Source: Baylisascaris procyonis
Taxonomy: Eukaryota > Nematoda > Chromadorea > Rhabditida > Ascarididae
DNA length: 64,000 bases
Direction of reading: 5' to 3'
Assembly (NCBI GenBank): GCA_037389465.1
Contig: JAZARR010000164.1
Coordinates: forward strand, 2,548,501-2,612,500
The notes beneath the pieces are model-generated. The model saw nothing but the letters and a program-made list of their open reading frames with translations. It did not search any database and was not told the origin of the DNA. Shown here piece by piece: positions 1-36,657 of this stretch (the stretch's first letter is position 1; each line of letters starts with the position of its first letter). Position numbers and translations under genes: made by a program.

Positions 1-1212
1 GAGAATGAACTTCCAGGTCGAATATTGACAAATGCACCTTCTAGGGAAGAGCAAGACTTGATCTGCATTCAAGTTTGGTTGTTGAAGTTTAGACGATAGT
101 AACTCCAAGCGATTCTTGCAGTTCCCAAGTTTAATGTGATAAAATGAAATTATGCTTGTTCAAGCATTCTGAGATTTTTTGCTGTCTGATCGAGTCGGTT
201 GGAATCTCTTTCGCTTTGGTTTGAACAGCGCTTAGATCCGCTAAGCACAGAATTATATTCAGAGGCTATGACAAATGGTCAACGCAAATATAAGCTCGTA
301 TATCCGATTTTAATGGGGCTCATCATTTCGCATATCGCTCATTTATTTGAATTCATTATAGATTCTGCTTGTAAACGTTCAATGAATGCTTGAAGATGCT
401 TCACATGCAAACATTCATTGAACGTTTGGGAAAGCGTTATGAAATTTTCACTATGTTACTTATATAGCGAGTATTCTCTTGTTTTACGATGATGCAAGGG
501 TTAACTTTTTATTCCCCTCCCTTTGCAGACATTTCGCACTCCTCCCTCCCTTGACCGTATGTTTTTTCAAGTGATTTTGAATAAATGATACCATTCTTAG
601 AAAGTATATTTTTATTTACCCATTCAGGTTAATGTGATTTCCTATTCGATAGAATAAATGTAATTACAGTGAGAGGCGGGGGGGGGGGGGCGAGGGCAGT
701 TCCAAAAGAAGTGGACCTATTATGTTCTCAGATAAATGGAGTGCTGTTTCATTGATAATTGTCTCATAAGTTATTTTCATTACAAATTATATCCTAGTTT
801 CAACCTCTCTCGAATTTATCTCCTCTCCGTGCAATGAGATGCCTCTACCTGTAAATCCTCCTTCAAATTTAGCCTTTCTTCAGGTAATCTAGAGTGTTAC
901 AATCCCGAAATTGAACACAACGTTTTGCGATATAAACATTCGAGTATGCTAACGTAAGAATACGGAAAATAACGTATCACATAACAGTTGAAAGCTTTCC
1001 TAAAGTCTCCGAGGAGATTTTTGAATGATAAAAGAGGATGAAAGCACGTTGCATGACATTTTCCTATATTGATAAAATAATGATGCATTGTTCTATAATC
1101 TTTCTTTATGAATGATTATTTAATAGTTGGAGCCATGTATATTCTTAATATTTAGTGAGGAAAGGTAAGTGATTGCAATTCATTCGAACTGTACCTACAA
1201 ATCTCTTTATAG
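1..1212. other. Non-coding stretch upstream of first visible COPA exon
   Basis: No exon is supported here. The first visible COPA exon needs one nucleotide from a preceding exon, so a short exon carrying the start codon and about 13 residues must lie upstream. I searched this stretch for it and did not find it, so it is probably outside the window. A frame is open from base 1 to a TAG at 97-99 (32 codons, charged); it could be the end of another gene's last exon or chance. A run of 13 G lies at about 678-690. AATAAA hexamers occur near 581 and 652. Confidence 0.5.
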
Positions 1213-23929
<22,717 letters not shown>

Positions 23930-23930
23930 A

Positions 23931-26900
23931 CACTATAAATGCATGCATCTGTTTTTTATTCTCATAGATGTCGACGCATATCGATTGTTCTTTGAATAAG
24001 GGAAGTGGTAGCCAAGCCATCACGAGGGAATGTATGTTTGGTATCCTTGTGAAAAGTCAAGGGAAGTCTGTAATTTTGTTTGTTCGTTTCCGCTTCTCTT
24101 TATATTCTCTATAATAGGAGTATTTGTTGGTGATAAAGTATGAGTATAGCGCTGCATTTTACCTTACTTTCCGTTCCAATTTTTGAGAGGCGTTATGCCA
24201 AAATCACCACTGGAGTTTGGTCTACGGTTGGACTGTGGGTTGGGATATGGGCGATCTGGTAACCAGGTTTATGAACTCCTTTCAGTCTTCCCTTTAACGA
24301 TTTGCTAATCTCCTCCAGTTCCGTGGTTGTCGTTGTTTCCTGTTCTTTCGGGAGCGATATCGTTATCGTTGTTTATGATGTATGGTCGCGGGTCCATGCT
24401 TCCTGGATGCACTATTGAAATCGGAAATTGCACCTCCATTGGTTGTTTCAGCACAAGAGAGCGGATCACTTGATTGTGGCGAAGTTATAGGTTGAATGAT
24501 CAAAACAGCAAACGGATTTGTTTTATTCCATCGTATGTGCTGTGCCGCCGGGCATATTCCATTTGCTTATGACGTTAACTTATTTTGTATTGATTTGATT
24601 TTGTTTTTCTGTTCGCGGTTAAAGGTATTAAATGCTTATGCTAAGTTCTTTGGCGACCAATATTGAATAAACTGTACGGTGGTACGTACTTCGTGTGGCA
24701 GATGTAGAGCGGCACTGATGATGACTTTGAAATCCAGTGAGTTCAGGGATGTGCTATTGACTCGGGAGAAGGTAGGGGCTACCGTGTTGTCTGGGAAAAA
24801 TTTGGGTTCAAAACTAGAGGATTTCATCTAGATCATAAGCACCTAGGACGTGTTATGTTGAAGTGATGGGAGGGGGGAGGAGGATTAACCTGGCATTCCC
24901 CCGATTGAGATGGTAAAGGGGTGTTTGGTGGAATCCTTAAAATTGTATGGTCGGTTGACAAACGGTAAACTTCACAGGGTGGCGTCTTGTAAACAGCTAA
25001 CGGAACCACAGCGAATGGGCAAGTCTTTCGTAAGTAGCGTCGCTTTTGACCTTGGGCAGGACTAAAACCACTTTTCGGGTATTTTGATGGCGTGCCTATC
25101 CCGCTTTCTGTCTTTCACGGGCATCCATGGCGCTCACGCACGTACACGGCGATTCAATAATGGCAGACAGCATTAAATTAGCGCTCCTGATGAGAGTGCG
25201 GTGTTTAGTGTTTATGTGAACAACGTTAGGCATCTCGATCGGGTTTCACGCAACAGTTGCTATTTCCTTGCTTTCTTTTTCTTGGTCGCTGATGACGGTG
25301 ATGACGCCTTACCTCTATCTTCATTCACCGCTTCCCATCCACTTAAGGGACATATGAAACTGTGTTGGCACATTGCACCTATGAAAATATTGAAAGCATG
25401 CTTAGGTATACGAAGAACATATGTACAAAAAGGTATTGCGTCACCCAGTCACCGCACTCACCATGATCAGTTAGCCTGAATTTACTCTATAAAACAGCAC
25501 TCTCAGTCCTCAACCATTTCTAGCGATTTCATGTCGAAGTTGCATTCTTCATATTTCGCTGTTATACACTCGGAAACGATTTATGGAGGGTGGTTGACTT
25601 CACATGTATAATGTTTTAGAGGTGCAGTCATTTTTTTATGAAATTTTTTTTTTTTTTGAAATTTTATGAGATATGTTTTATGAGATATTTTTGCTGGGCA
25701 TAGTTGGTGCAATTTGTAGGCGTGGGTGCAACTCATGAAATTCCCATCTCTCTAGGGCAATAATCAAGAGTGGCGAGTTTTCCTTTGTGTTCTCTCACCT
25801 TAGTTATTTGATGCATGTTCTGTCTACTTTATTGAAATCATGAGTGAAAGGCGGTGAACGAATACTTCTTTTATATTCATGAATTGCAGATAATATACGA
25901 TTTTATTTGCAATGCAAGGAGGAAATAAGTTGTCGCCTTTTCCTAACAATGTGATCGATTGCATTTCATAGTCATTCTGCAGTCAATGACCATTAACGTA
26001 GTTTCAAGAAATGCATGAATCCTTGTTCTGCCTATTGTGAAGATTTGGATTGGTAGGATTGGATTGATAGGAAATCGTGCCTCTCGAATCGTCGGTTCCT
26101 TCAAGTATCTTCAGCATAATAATTTGATAGCGTATTTAGAAATATTCTTTTGACTGTTTTTTTAACGTTTTTTTTCTTTATGCAGTCTAAAATCAACATG
26201 TTCATACTATGAACCGCCGGCACATGATCGTATGGGAGGTTTTACTTTTAGAACCTTCCCATCCCATGTCTTGGGTCGCGATGGGCAAATCCAAAGTTTC
26301 TCTCAATCTTGTTTTCAAGAGTTTTCTAACAAGGCAGCACTTGAAAGCGTCTGGTGATAGAATCTTACCTCATTATCAAAACTTTGTACATCTTTCCTAG
26401 ACCCCGAATGGTTTTCTCACACGTCGTTCCGCATGATACTGTGGAGGCCAATAACACCTGTTTGGAAATCCCGAAAACGCTAGTGCTATGCTGCGTAACA
26501 TGCAATTTGTTTTGAATTTTGTATACTCTTGGCTCCAAAAAGTTTTCTCCTTAGTCATCGGCCGTTGATGATATTTTGGAAAATCCGTAACCGCCAACCG
26601 ACCATAACGACAGATTTTCGTTCATCAAATTTTGGGCATCCATTAATAGCGCTATGAAAAGGAGAAACTGATGCTTTCAACGGATTTCGATTGTAATCAA
26701 CGACTCAAAGTTTTTTTGGTCACAGTATTAGTTTCTGTCGGTCGGACTATTAGTGTTGCTTCTCTTATCAACTTTGTACTCCTAATGTGTTGTGAACAGG
26801 AGAACATTTTGGATACTCTTAGGGTCTATGTTCAACTAACAGCAATGCTCATTACATTCCAGAGTCTCATACTTTCACACATGCTGGGAATCAAACCTGA

Positions 26901-29681
26901 AATTGAATCAAAATGTTTTATTGCTTTGGTCCTTGATACAGATCGTCCATGAATTGAAATTTGTTGTAGTCAATTCTTTGCTCATAGAAAACTGAAAACA
27001 TATGACTGCTGTCGTAACTGTTTGGCTCAAGAAAGACAAATGTGATTTCGTGAGCGAGACATTGGTAGCGCTAAAATAAAACATTTCTCATTGATAAACC
27101 TACAATCTCCCTCGTCTTATCAACTCTCAAGGCGCCATCGACTTGCACCCCTTCAACAATGAAAGAAAAACATACTGGAGCACCTATGATGGGATGTCAT
27201 CTATGCATGGCGTCGTGCCTTCTGTCTAGCATTTGCACTGCTGCCGCATCTTCCTCGAGTCGTGTACATATGGCAGTTTTTTGTGACCCAAAATTAATGC
27301 AACATTCGCATAGTGGTATTTAACGATCATTATCTCAAATATTCACGAAGCAGTAGGAAGTTCTTTTCGCGTGCATATGACGGAAATCCAGAAACTGCTT
27401 GATGCTTGAGACTTTTTTGTGCTCCACATCGCTCATTTAGCCTTTGTGCATATGGCGCATTGACGACAGCTGTTTGCAGTTAACGCCCCTTGAAAGTAGT
27501 GGAATGCCGAGCCGCCTGAATTCCACATTCGCTTCCTTTTAGAACATCGTAGTCACTCTCTTTTACCAGTTTCGATTTCCTTGAATACTTCATTCATTCA
27601 TGAGACTGTTGACTGAATACCCTTGATTGCTACAGTATTTATGTTCAACTCCTTAGGATACCGTGTGGGATTTGCTTGTATGTTGATGTTGTGATCGTCC
27701 CGAACTCAACCTTTAGATAGGTGGTCTTAACCTCGAATACAGTGTTGAGTGGATTCCAAGTGCACAAATATACAAAAGGATGTGTTGTAGAAGTACAAAC
27801 ATTGCAATTGCCATATGCGTCCACTTGCATCATGTATAATTGCTTGCCGAGCGAGCAGTCTTTCCAACGATAAATTTTTTCTATCTTGGCAAGTACGTTA
27901 TCATTTACAGTTTATGTATTTGCAAAAAAAGTTCACTTCTTTGCGCTTTTCGTCGTCCATTCTATGCGCTTTTACAAATTTGCTTTGCAAGAGTGCATTA
28001 TGGCGATATCGCGTCTTTGCACATGCATCTCTGTCCGTTTATGTCTGTCTGTCTTCCAGTTCCAGCTCGGAAATTATTAAAATTAAATTGACGAAAATTG
28101 GGGAATATCATGCTAGTATATCATAGTGTACGCGAACCGTCAATTCGCGGGAGAAGTTACAGACATTTAAGTGTGCTAAAAAAAACGTGCATTTGTTCAA
28201 GTCTGTTTTTCTTCATGCACCAATCGAGTCAAAGAAAAACGAATCTCTTTCCGGGAAATTTATACGTGCTCTTGGGTCATTTAAAATAAGGAGGCATTAT
28301 TCAATACGTTGGTTGCAACTTGTGAAAATGTCCTTCATGTAAAAGTAGTGCAAAAGTAGGGCAAGCTGATGTCTTCAGCTTGCCCCACTCGCACAATAGT
28401 CAGCCCTCAAGCCCTGCTAATACCACCTCTACAACCCGGATCAGATCACTAGCAAAATATTGGCTAGCAAAATGCATCGCACAGGTAAACGCCTATTACC
28501 CGTGCGATGTTCAATTTTTCACCTCACTACCTGCACAACGCATAGTCATCCTCCGCCTGCGCCATAACATAACTTGCAGCTGTCAATCTGTACTGCTGAA
28601 TAACATGTGATAGATGTGCACAACATGCAGTCCTTCGCCTATATTGGCTTCTTTAGCAGAGCAGGTAATCGCTAAACGTATGCATGAACATAATTGCTGA
28701 GCTGAGGAAGCGTTAGCATAATCATCTTAGTGAATCACTGCTGTTGATCAGTTGGCTGTCACTACACCTCGTCCTGTCCACTCTGTAACGGTGACTTCTC
28801 TTCGCAATCATCCTCCTTTTTCGTTTCAGTATTTTGTGATTTTATTCGACTGAATATTGCAGTCAGCCCTCTTATTCGTCTCCACGTTATTCACAAGACA
28901 GCTGTAAACGTTATCTGCTATCAGGTGGACAAACTTCTGCTTGACTTCCATATGCAAACTGAATCAGTTGATCTGTACCTCTTATAATATTTGCATAAGC
29001 ACATTCCGGCCAAGTCGTGTGTGTTTATGTGTGTGCATGTAGGGCGCATTTTTTATGTGCCTGCACCACTTAAGAAGTTCCGACTTGTATCCTAGATACG
29101 TTGCTTGCACCCATGGAATATGATAAATGTATACTTGTAAAGATGGATGGGTACTGATAAAGCTTTGAGCCTAAAATTGCGGTGGACATTTTTGCATTCG
29201 ACTGTATCATGTATAAAAAAAAGCCTTCTATGTATGAAATGAGCTCCAAGTAAGTGTGGAAATTAATGTGCTTAAATCCACCTGCTGGTGTTGACGGACA
29301 CGCACAACGTTGCAAATCGTTCCCGCTTAACGTCCAGGGCTGCTTGGCTGAAAGAATCTTGAATGCACTAATTTAGTTATTGGTCGCACAAATAAATCAG
29401 CCACTCTTCTATTGCCAAATAAGCAAATTTGGCTGACGCAATAGCGAAGTAACGACCAAACCGACCGCTTGAATGCTAATTGAAGGTGCGAGAGGTTGAT
29501 GGTCAGCATAAACACAAACATATACACATAAAAACAGCAGCTGTTGATAGACAGGCAAATAAATACGTATGAAACATGAAAGCAACTCTGCTAGTTTCTG
29601 CACAAAATTTGCATAGTAGCATTCTATTGCTATCGATACACTTTAGATACAAATAAACCAAATTCCATTAAGTTTGAAGGG
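23931..29681. other. Gene-poor intergenic DNA after COPA
   Basis: No gene is supported on either strand. Open frames here are short, lack splice context and read as low-complexity or hydrophobic translations, for example 26671-26952. An imperfect tandem copy of TTTTATGAGATAT lies near 25664-25688. Two small hairpins lie at 28359-28385 and 28475-28509 in a C-richer patch. Confidence 0.5.
28359..28509. repeat. Two closely spaced hairpins
   Basis: First hairpin: 11-bp perfect stem GGGCAAGCTGA at 28359-28369 with its complement at 28375-28385, loop TGTCT. Second: 14-bp stem with one mismatch, CATCGCACAGGTAA at 28475-28488 and its near complement at 28496-28509. Between them lies a direct repeat of CTAGCAAAAT. 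The patch is richer in C than its surroundings. A decayed mobile element is possible, but no termini were found. Confidence 0.6.
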
Positions 29682-29753
29682 CTCGAGAATAATTTGAGAT
29701 AGGCAAAGTTTGCAGAGTGCGTATCGTGCTAATTGCCTATCATAATTCTCGAA
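29682..29753. repeat. 72-nt hairpin, pre-miRNA-like in size
   Basis: The left arm 29682-29706 (begins CTCGAGAATAA, ends ATAGGCAA) and the right arm 29733-29753 (begins TTGCCTATC, ends AATTCTCGAA) pair over about 20 bp with a 4-nt asymmetric bulge. The loop is 26 nt. Arm and loop sizes suit a microRNA precursor, but no known seed was recognised. Confidence 0.5.
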
Positions 29754-32700
29754 TTTGTGCGTTTGCATTAATATTCGCCACCTGTGAAGGATTAACTGAA
29801 AACAGTTTGCAATCTTCATTCAACACAACGATTGGGCGTTTGCATCGTTCAGCAAGCGATTTTTAGCGATAGCATTCTGTGTGAGAGCATGGGAATGCTC
29901 TGTCAAGAATGTGTGGCATTCGAAATCGACGTCTCGCTGCAAGCCGAATTCGCTTCATTCCTCTACAATTCGGTGACTTTGCTTCTAACAACTATCCTAA
30001 ACCTGATGTGGTTTCCTAACTTATTTTTAGATTCATCGACTTTCATATAGATAGAATTGTAACATTGACATTCTTGGAAGTGGGTATGAGTCGTTATTTA
30101 CCTCATTCCTGATTGTCTCATATTCAAAGAACAGGATAAAAAACTCAGATCAACTGCTAAACCAATCAGAACATTCGATATGGAAATGGGGTGCTCTGCT
30201 GAATATCGTCTCAATCGGAGTGCCTGTTTTTCACTGCATCAATCAGTTTTTTCTCACAACACGATTTCAGAGAGCTTGAATTTAAGAAAACAAGTATAAA
30301 ATGCCATTTCTCTCAACTTCAGTCCTGAAATTCCGCTAGATTGTGCCAAAGATCCCGTGGGAGGGGAAGGGGGTGATTGCTTAAAAAATGAGAATGCCAT
30401 TATGAAGTGGAAGCAATTTATTCCTGCAAGAGCTTATAATAGTAGTCCATTAATCCTGGTAAAGCTTATGAAGATATTTTTACTGGCATTGTTCAATAAA
30501 TGTTGACTTTAAGCGCCTCAAATTATTCGGATGAATCCGTATATGTTTTTCGCTTTCTGATTTTTCGTGTCATTTATGTCATGCCATAATTCACGTTGAT
30601 TTATCAAACTCGAATGGCGTTATTGTCATTTAAATGTGCCAAAGAATTTACAGTGGATTTTCATTTAACGCTTTCATCAACTAGATCACAGAAAAATAGA
30701 TTTTTGAATAAGATGTGCAAGTCGAATCGGTCAGAATATGCGAATATAATAACTAGGCACGTTTCATTTTTTTGGTGACTTGTGAAACTGGTTGATCAGG
30801 CGAGTGAGATGTAACAGCGCGTATCGCGACAGCCCCTATCGCATTTCTTTTCACGTCTGTTAGAACAATCGGCCTGATGGCGTGGAATGAAAAAGCACAT
30901 ATCGTGCTAGCCTTTCTGCCACTTGTTAGTAAACATGGTTGAACGCAAAATCTAAGTAAATATAGAGGCATGTTTTTGATGCTGGGACAAGATCTGATAT
31001 CAATAATAAGGCATGGAGCGCTATCAGCAATGTGTTAGCGAAAGTTGGTCCTCAGCCGTTGCGTAATCAATATGCACTTGAGTACGCAAAGAAACAGACC
31101 ACCGATCCTGATTTTCGGAAAGAAGATGGCTTAAGTGCTCAGCAGAACTCATTTTGCGGGAACTGAGCTCAGAAACCTTGTAACCTTAAGGCATTTGATA
31201 ACGGGTGAAGGTTCGGTACTCTTCCTTATAATAGATATAGTGCATTCAACAATGCATTGTAATGACCTAAAAAGCAACGCTTTGAAAGCGAAAATGTTTC
31301 AGCAGACAATTGCAAACCTTGATATTCTCCTCTGATGATTTTATTCTTTTCTATTGCAAAGCATTTTCTCCATCGCTTTTGATCGTAATTTATCAACGTT
31401 AAGAGCTTAAAGAGTTGCGCCTTTTGGAAATGAAGTGCATTTATCTGAAATAATGGACAAAATTTTTGGCTCTAATTTATGCAGTTTTGTATGAAAGAAA
31501 ATGTGTTCTTTTCACCTTGTCTTTCGATATTTTCAATTGTTTTTCCTCTTCACTTCTGAAGAAATTTATTTAATAAAGGCGATAGATGTGCTTAAATGCG
31601 AGGATTATCTTTCAAGTCGATATTTGGCAGAGTCTTTGATGTTAAATAGACTGAGTCTTTCTTCGAATTGTCGAGTGGGAGAACTGATTTTTGTAAATGT
31701 TTATAAACGTATTTTATAGTTTCCAAAAGCAGTCTCCATCAGTTTCCGATCAATATGTATATCGCTACTCATTTACTTCTCAATGAAGCATTGTTTGTTT
31801 CATTTTGTGTACTCTATCTGGAGTTCACTGATCAAAACCGTTGAGGTGGATCGAAGTGTGGGAGCGAGAAAGAGTGGCAAGCAGAAAAAACCCCGTGGAG
31901 AAAAAAGACTCAAAGCAGTTTAGTTAATTTGGCTGACGCAAGATGGATTTATGCGCAGACGGCTTAACAGTGCGGAAAATTTGCGAAAAGCTCAAACTAA
32001 ATAGCTATGCAAGAAAATGCTCAGTTGTATAAAATTATATAGACAACAGCCAACTTAAATGCGCTGGCATTTTGATAAGATTTCTTCGGTCCATATTATC
32101 ACATTTAATGCATTTTGCTTTTTTAAGTATCGGATTCGAAACTGGACTTCTAAAAATCACTGAGGTAGGGGCTCCCAAACCGGCGAACTGTTCTGAGGAG
32201 TGCCTGGAAATAGGTCTTTGCTCAGAATTTGGGTCGAGGATAGTTTCACTCTTCAGGTTCACATCCCAACAGGAAGGCATTGTTGAGGCCTCAGCATGGC
32301 GCAACAGGTGTATAATTGGTGAAAATATTTACTTTTTTTAAATCCAAAAATATCAGCGATAGTATTGGATGATATTATTGTTGCATTGTTAAGTGACGTA
32401 TTTGCTTCAGACAGAAACCTAAGGGCGTTGTGTTTTCTTAAAAGAAGGGGAGGGGGGACTGCCTCTTCTTTGTTCTGATAACACCACGTCTTAAGTTTTG
32501 CATTTTTCAGAGGAAAGGTTCGTTTTGCCTTTCAAAGAACACCTATTTAAAGAACCAGCATCTAAGTGAATTGTTACTATTGACATTTTTTGGAGCAAAC
32601 TTCATGAAAATTCATAGTTCATTTCCATACGGCTAAACACCAAATGATTTTTCAGCTTGCTGAGAGAAAAAGAAAGCTAAAAAAGCGATGTGCTGAGAGA

Positions 32701-35700
32701 GAATCAGCATAGTTTTTGATGCAAAATTTAGCGCAAGAAGCGACCCAAAATTTTTTGGAGGCAGCTCGATGAATTTTTTTGAAACGTTTAAAAAATCTCC
32801 AAAATTTCGACATCTCTGATTCACGCATTCATTTTAAGTGAAGAGAGCAAAGTAAGATTGAAAATTCTCAAACCGAGGCAGTTTAAAGGAGCCGATAATT
32901 TTTTTGGTTAAGGTGAACGAAGGAGGGAGTTGATGCCAGCAATGTAAGCTGCTATAAAATCCCAAGTACGCCGTTTTCACGTTAAGGGGATGAATATAGT
33001 GTATTGAGTTCTCTTCAAATATTCACCTGCTTCAAAAATACGCAGCTAGCAAGACATCGGAAGTCGCTCAACAAACGTTCACTGAGCAGACATCAACGTG
33101 CAAAGACTTATTCTAAACAATAACCATGTGAAGGTGTTGATGCAGTGAAGGAATTATTGATCCAAACGATGAGGAAAAATACGAAGCAAATGTGTCCATA
33201 TCAAGACAACTTTGTAATACTTTCTGTAACACTTTCAAAACATGTTCTTCTCTTCTAATTCCGTTTGAAAAAGGTTTCAGAACCACAGCCGAAGCTTAAA
33301 ATCGCTGAAATCTCAGACCCGCGGAGTCGAAGTCCCCGTGCACTCCTAATTTACAAATAATGTTATTTGAAGCGAACATCAGCGCTGCAGTTCAATCAGT
33401 TTTAGGTCGCGAATTTCGAGACTGCCGCGTTCGCAAAGGAGCAAACCAATAAGCTTGAAGGGAACAATGAGCGGCAGCATTGCGAGTTTGTGACATAAAA
33501 AAATGCAATTTTAGTTGCTGTCCGCTACTCGCTTCTTAAATCCGTTCGTTGCAAAAGGCGTATATAGCTATCGTCTTTTTTTGCATGAATTTTGCAAGAC
33601 ATTTGATGACTAATGTAAAGGAAGTTAGTTGACAACGTTGCTTGAAGGGGAAAGAAGCATTTTTAAAGCGGTTCACATTGGGTGCACAAGCGTTAAATGC
33701 ATTTTGCAAGCGCCTCTTTTCTGAGTGAAGAAAATTCCAAGCCATTTCTCTAATGAAACAACGTTATCGAACCACTGTGCAGGCAAACACTGTTAAAATG
33801 TTTTGCAAGTGTACAGGGGCAGAGTACAATTTTTTGAGTGCAAGCTGCTATCGTTCAGATCACTTCAACAAAGATTTGCTTTTCATAGTTTATTCTCAGT
33901 TTTGATCACCTTCTCAGTAGCAGTCACTTCATTCAATCAGCCATGATACATATAACACAACACAGTTCATTTCTCTGACGCAATTTTGTGCCAAGTTAGG
34001 GCTGTAGTCACGAGGACAAATATATATGCAATCTATGGCGAAAAACCTTTGCACACAACAACGATCAAAATAATGGTGGACTCATCAAGAGTGATAGCAA
34101 GAGACTGATATCGATGCGTTTTTTGACATATAAGTTCATGATAGATGAGAATAAATACAAGAGAGATGGCACTCTAGTGCTCCACTTGCGATTCCGCTTA
34201 TCATAGCAATCGGTTGCATAAAACTGAAATGAGCAAATGCACCCGTATTCGTTTGCATAGAAATCTGAAGTGAGAACAGCCAACGAATCAAGAAAACAAC
34301 TTTCTTTGGCTAAAATGCTTCGCTTATAAGAAATATCTGCAACCTTATAGCGATGTCTGCAAGCATCCACTTCAAGTTGCGCATATTTTTTGTGATTCCA
34401 AAAGAAATGAGAGGAAATATGTCTTCGTCTCGAAACGTCGTCGACTTGCGTCAAGCGCTTCCGTCAGCCCAATTTTCCTTTATTGCCGCTTCCGAATGCT
34501 CTATTCTAACAAAAAACCAAGCATTTTTTGAATTTATTCGTTCGGACACTATAGTTATCTATAACTACTGCTCATATGGTCATGAAAATAACCCCTTAAT
34601 TGGAATCAAGCCGAACGATTGATTATAGCATTTTTGGCACAGCTACCGTAATTGACTTTATTCTATTAACGGAAACATGCTTAATCATGCGCATTTATGG
34701 GAAACCGAACTGCTTATACAAATCCTCGATCGAAGTGAGTCGGGGGGTACCCTAAACATCAAGACGCTGTGTATTGTTTTTTGTTGCGTCAATGCCCATA
34801 AAAATTCACGCCCGGAACCATCTCTGAGTGCACAGTGAATGAGCATCATCGACAGCTTCTCCATGGTGAATTTCCATGCTTTTTGGCCCAACATTTTTTA
34901 GTGATTACAACGTAACGAAATCTGAACCCAAAGGCCTCAATATCAGACCTGTTCATCGAATACAACGTAACCCAAGGGCGACTTGAGAGCTATGAAGCAT
35001 GTTCATCGAATCATGCGCCAAAACAAGCCTGGTCATCTAAACCATAAATTTTTCCCAAATCTCTAACAGGAAATATGCATAGGCAGATGGACTAACGAAG
35101 CCTCACAATATGTAGTTCTTTATAGAACAAACAAATTAGGAAGTGTGCCGGAGAGTTCGGAATGCCAAATGTTTCTGCATTCGGCTCAAGCGGGAACTGA
35201 TTTCACATAGCTAAAAACAATGTAGAAAATAGCGCGCTTTCATTTAAACTGATTCAACCGACTGCATAACTTTCATGCAAAAAATCGCTTTTCTGTGATT
35301 CAACTGTCATAAAACGATGAGTCCACTATAGCGAAGTGCGGACAAACATTTTCCACATACCATACTGATAACTTCTTTCAAATTTCATGAATCAGCATAA
35401 TTCCGCACTGGAAATCAACTTATAGTGTATTTTATAAAACACATTCAGATATATTGTTACCTCGGGTTCTTTTATTGGTGCAGTTTCACAAAAGCATAAA
35501 AAATCGCCTTCTAGTGGCTGAATCCTAACAAGAATTTTTGAAGAAGCTCTTCAACATTTTTCAGTTGCATTGAAATTTCAGCGATTTTGTCTCGTTGTGC
35601 ATCGACGTCGTTGCCATGTGGTGTCTGAGAGCAATGCAGTAGTGCAACGCACCGGTAGATTAAAGCGCTAGATAGCACATCAGAGAGGAAGTGATAGGAC

Positions 35701-36657
35701 GTTTGTTAGAGCTGATGCATAGCATCGTCGAGTTTTTGTCCACCTTACATTGGTTCACACATGGCTTTAATGAATGCTGTGTTCTTCTTTCTGAGTATGC
35801 TGCTTAACTCTTATTATTTTCCTTGATTGTTATTAATAACGAGCAACTTTATCGCAACAAACGCCCATTCCACAAATCTTGAGATGGTTAAAAAAATTGT
35901 CCCATACATCACTCTCTCTTATCGATTAGTTTGCAGCTAAGCTTAAATAAGCATGACATCAGGTCTGCTTCATCAGCCATTCTAGGAGGAGATGACAGAA
36001 GGAACGAGAGGAGAGAGATGCACATAAAAGACTGCGGCATTTTTGTGTCCAAACACGACGTACGTTCATGAGGATCCGAGAAGATATATTTCATGATTAT
36101 ATGAAGTCACATAATTATTCGCATAGTGAAACAAATCTACTTCGTTTTATGCAATTGCAGATTGCGACGAAAGAGATGACTAAGCGGAAAAATTGGCAAA
36201 TTGAATGTGAGAAACTCTAAAAGAAACTGAATGTCCTTTATGTTCATTTCAAAAGAAACTGTTAGGGGATGGAGTTTTTTCGTATTTGTTAACCAGTGTG
36301 AAAAAGTTGCCTATTGCGATGTCTCTTATGTACCTTTGTAAATCAGTGTTCATGGTGTCGACACACTACTTGCTTGATTCGACCATCCGTACAAATATTT
36401 TACAGAAACTTTGTTCATCTGTGATCTGGCCGGTACGAAATGAAAAAAGCGATTGATATGGAGTCTATGCAAATTTGCCCAATCTTAAATATTTATAAAT
36501 CCTTTCATTGGCTGATCAGGGTCACTTACGGTATAGAGAGATCCATAGGATGTACACGATAGCCACCAAATTTCGTAACTCTAGCTTCAGTGCCTCTTGA
36601 AATGAACACATCGAGCAAATATGCCATCGGATATAAATTAGCCACAATTGCTTTTCG
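29754..36657. other. Gene-poor intergenic DNA with exon-like islands
   Basis: No complete gene is supported. The best coding-like island is 32128-32307, described separately. A second, weak one is 32656-32712 (+): a clean TTTTTCAG acceptor, then 18 codons rich in Lys/Arg, then TAG. A third lies at about 33270-33358, open to a stop and reading SEPQPKLKIAEISDP. They do not join in one consistent frame. Elsewhere I see only AT-rich DNA and scattered short open frames. Confidence 0.4.
32128..32441 (+). other. Exon-like island, possible two 3' exons of unknown gene
   Basis: After the acceptor-like TTTTTTAAG, bases 32128-32307 are open for 59 codons and end at ACAG/GTGTAT. The stretch is about 50% GC against about 35% around it, and contains a Cys cluster read as NCSEECLEIGLCSEFGSR. 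A phase-consistent next exon follows at 32411-32441 after TTTGCTTCAG and ends in a stop. The opposite strand is also open over 32035-32304, so strand is uncertain. No family was recognised and no start exon was found. Confidence 0.25.

Noticed and set aside
1156..1164. Possible 9-nt microexon before the good GTAAGT donor at 1165
   Set aside because: A 48-nt intron to 1213 would fit, but the residues read V/L-R-K-G where R-V-K-G is expected, and no partner exon was found upstream.
34065..34454. 129-codon minus-strand open frame
   Set aside because: No motif, no splice context, and hydrophobic low-complexity end; the plus strand of the same patch is also open.
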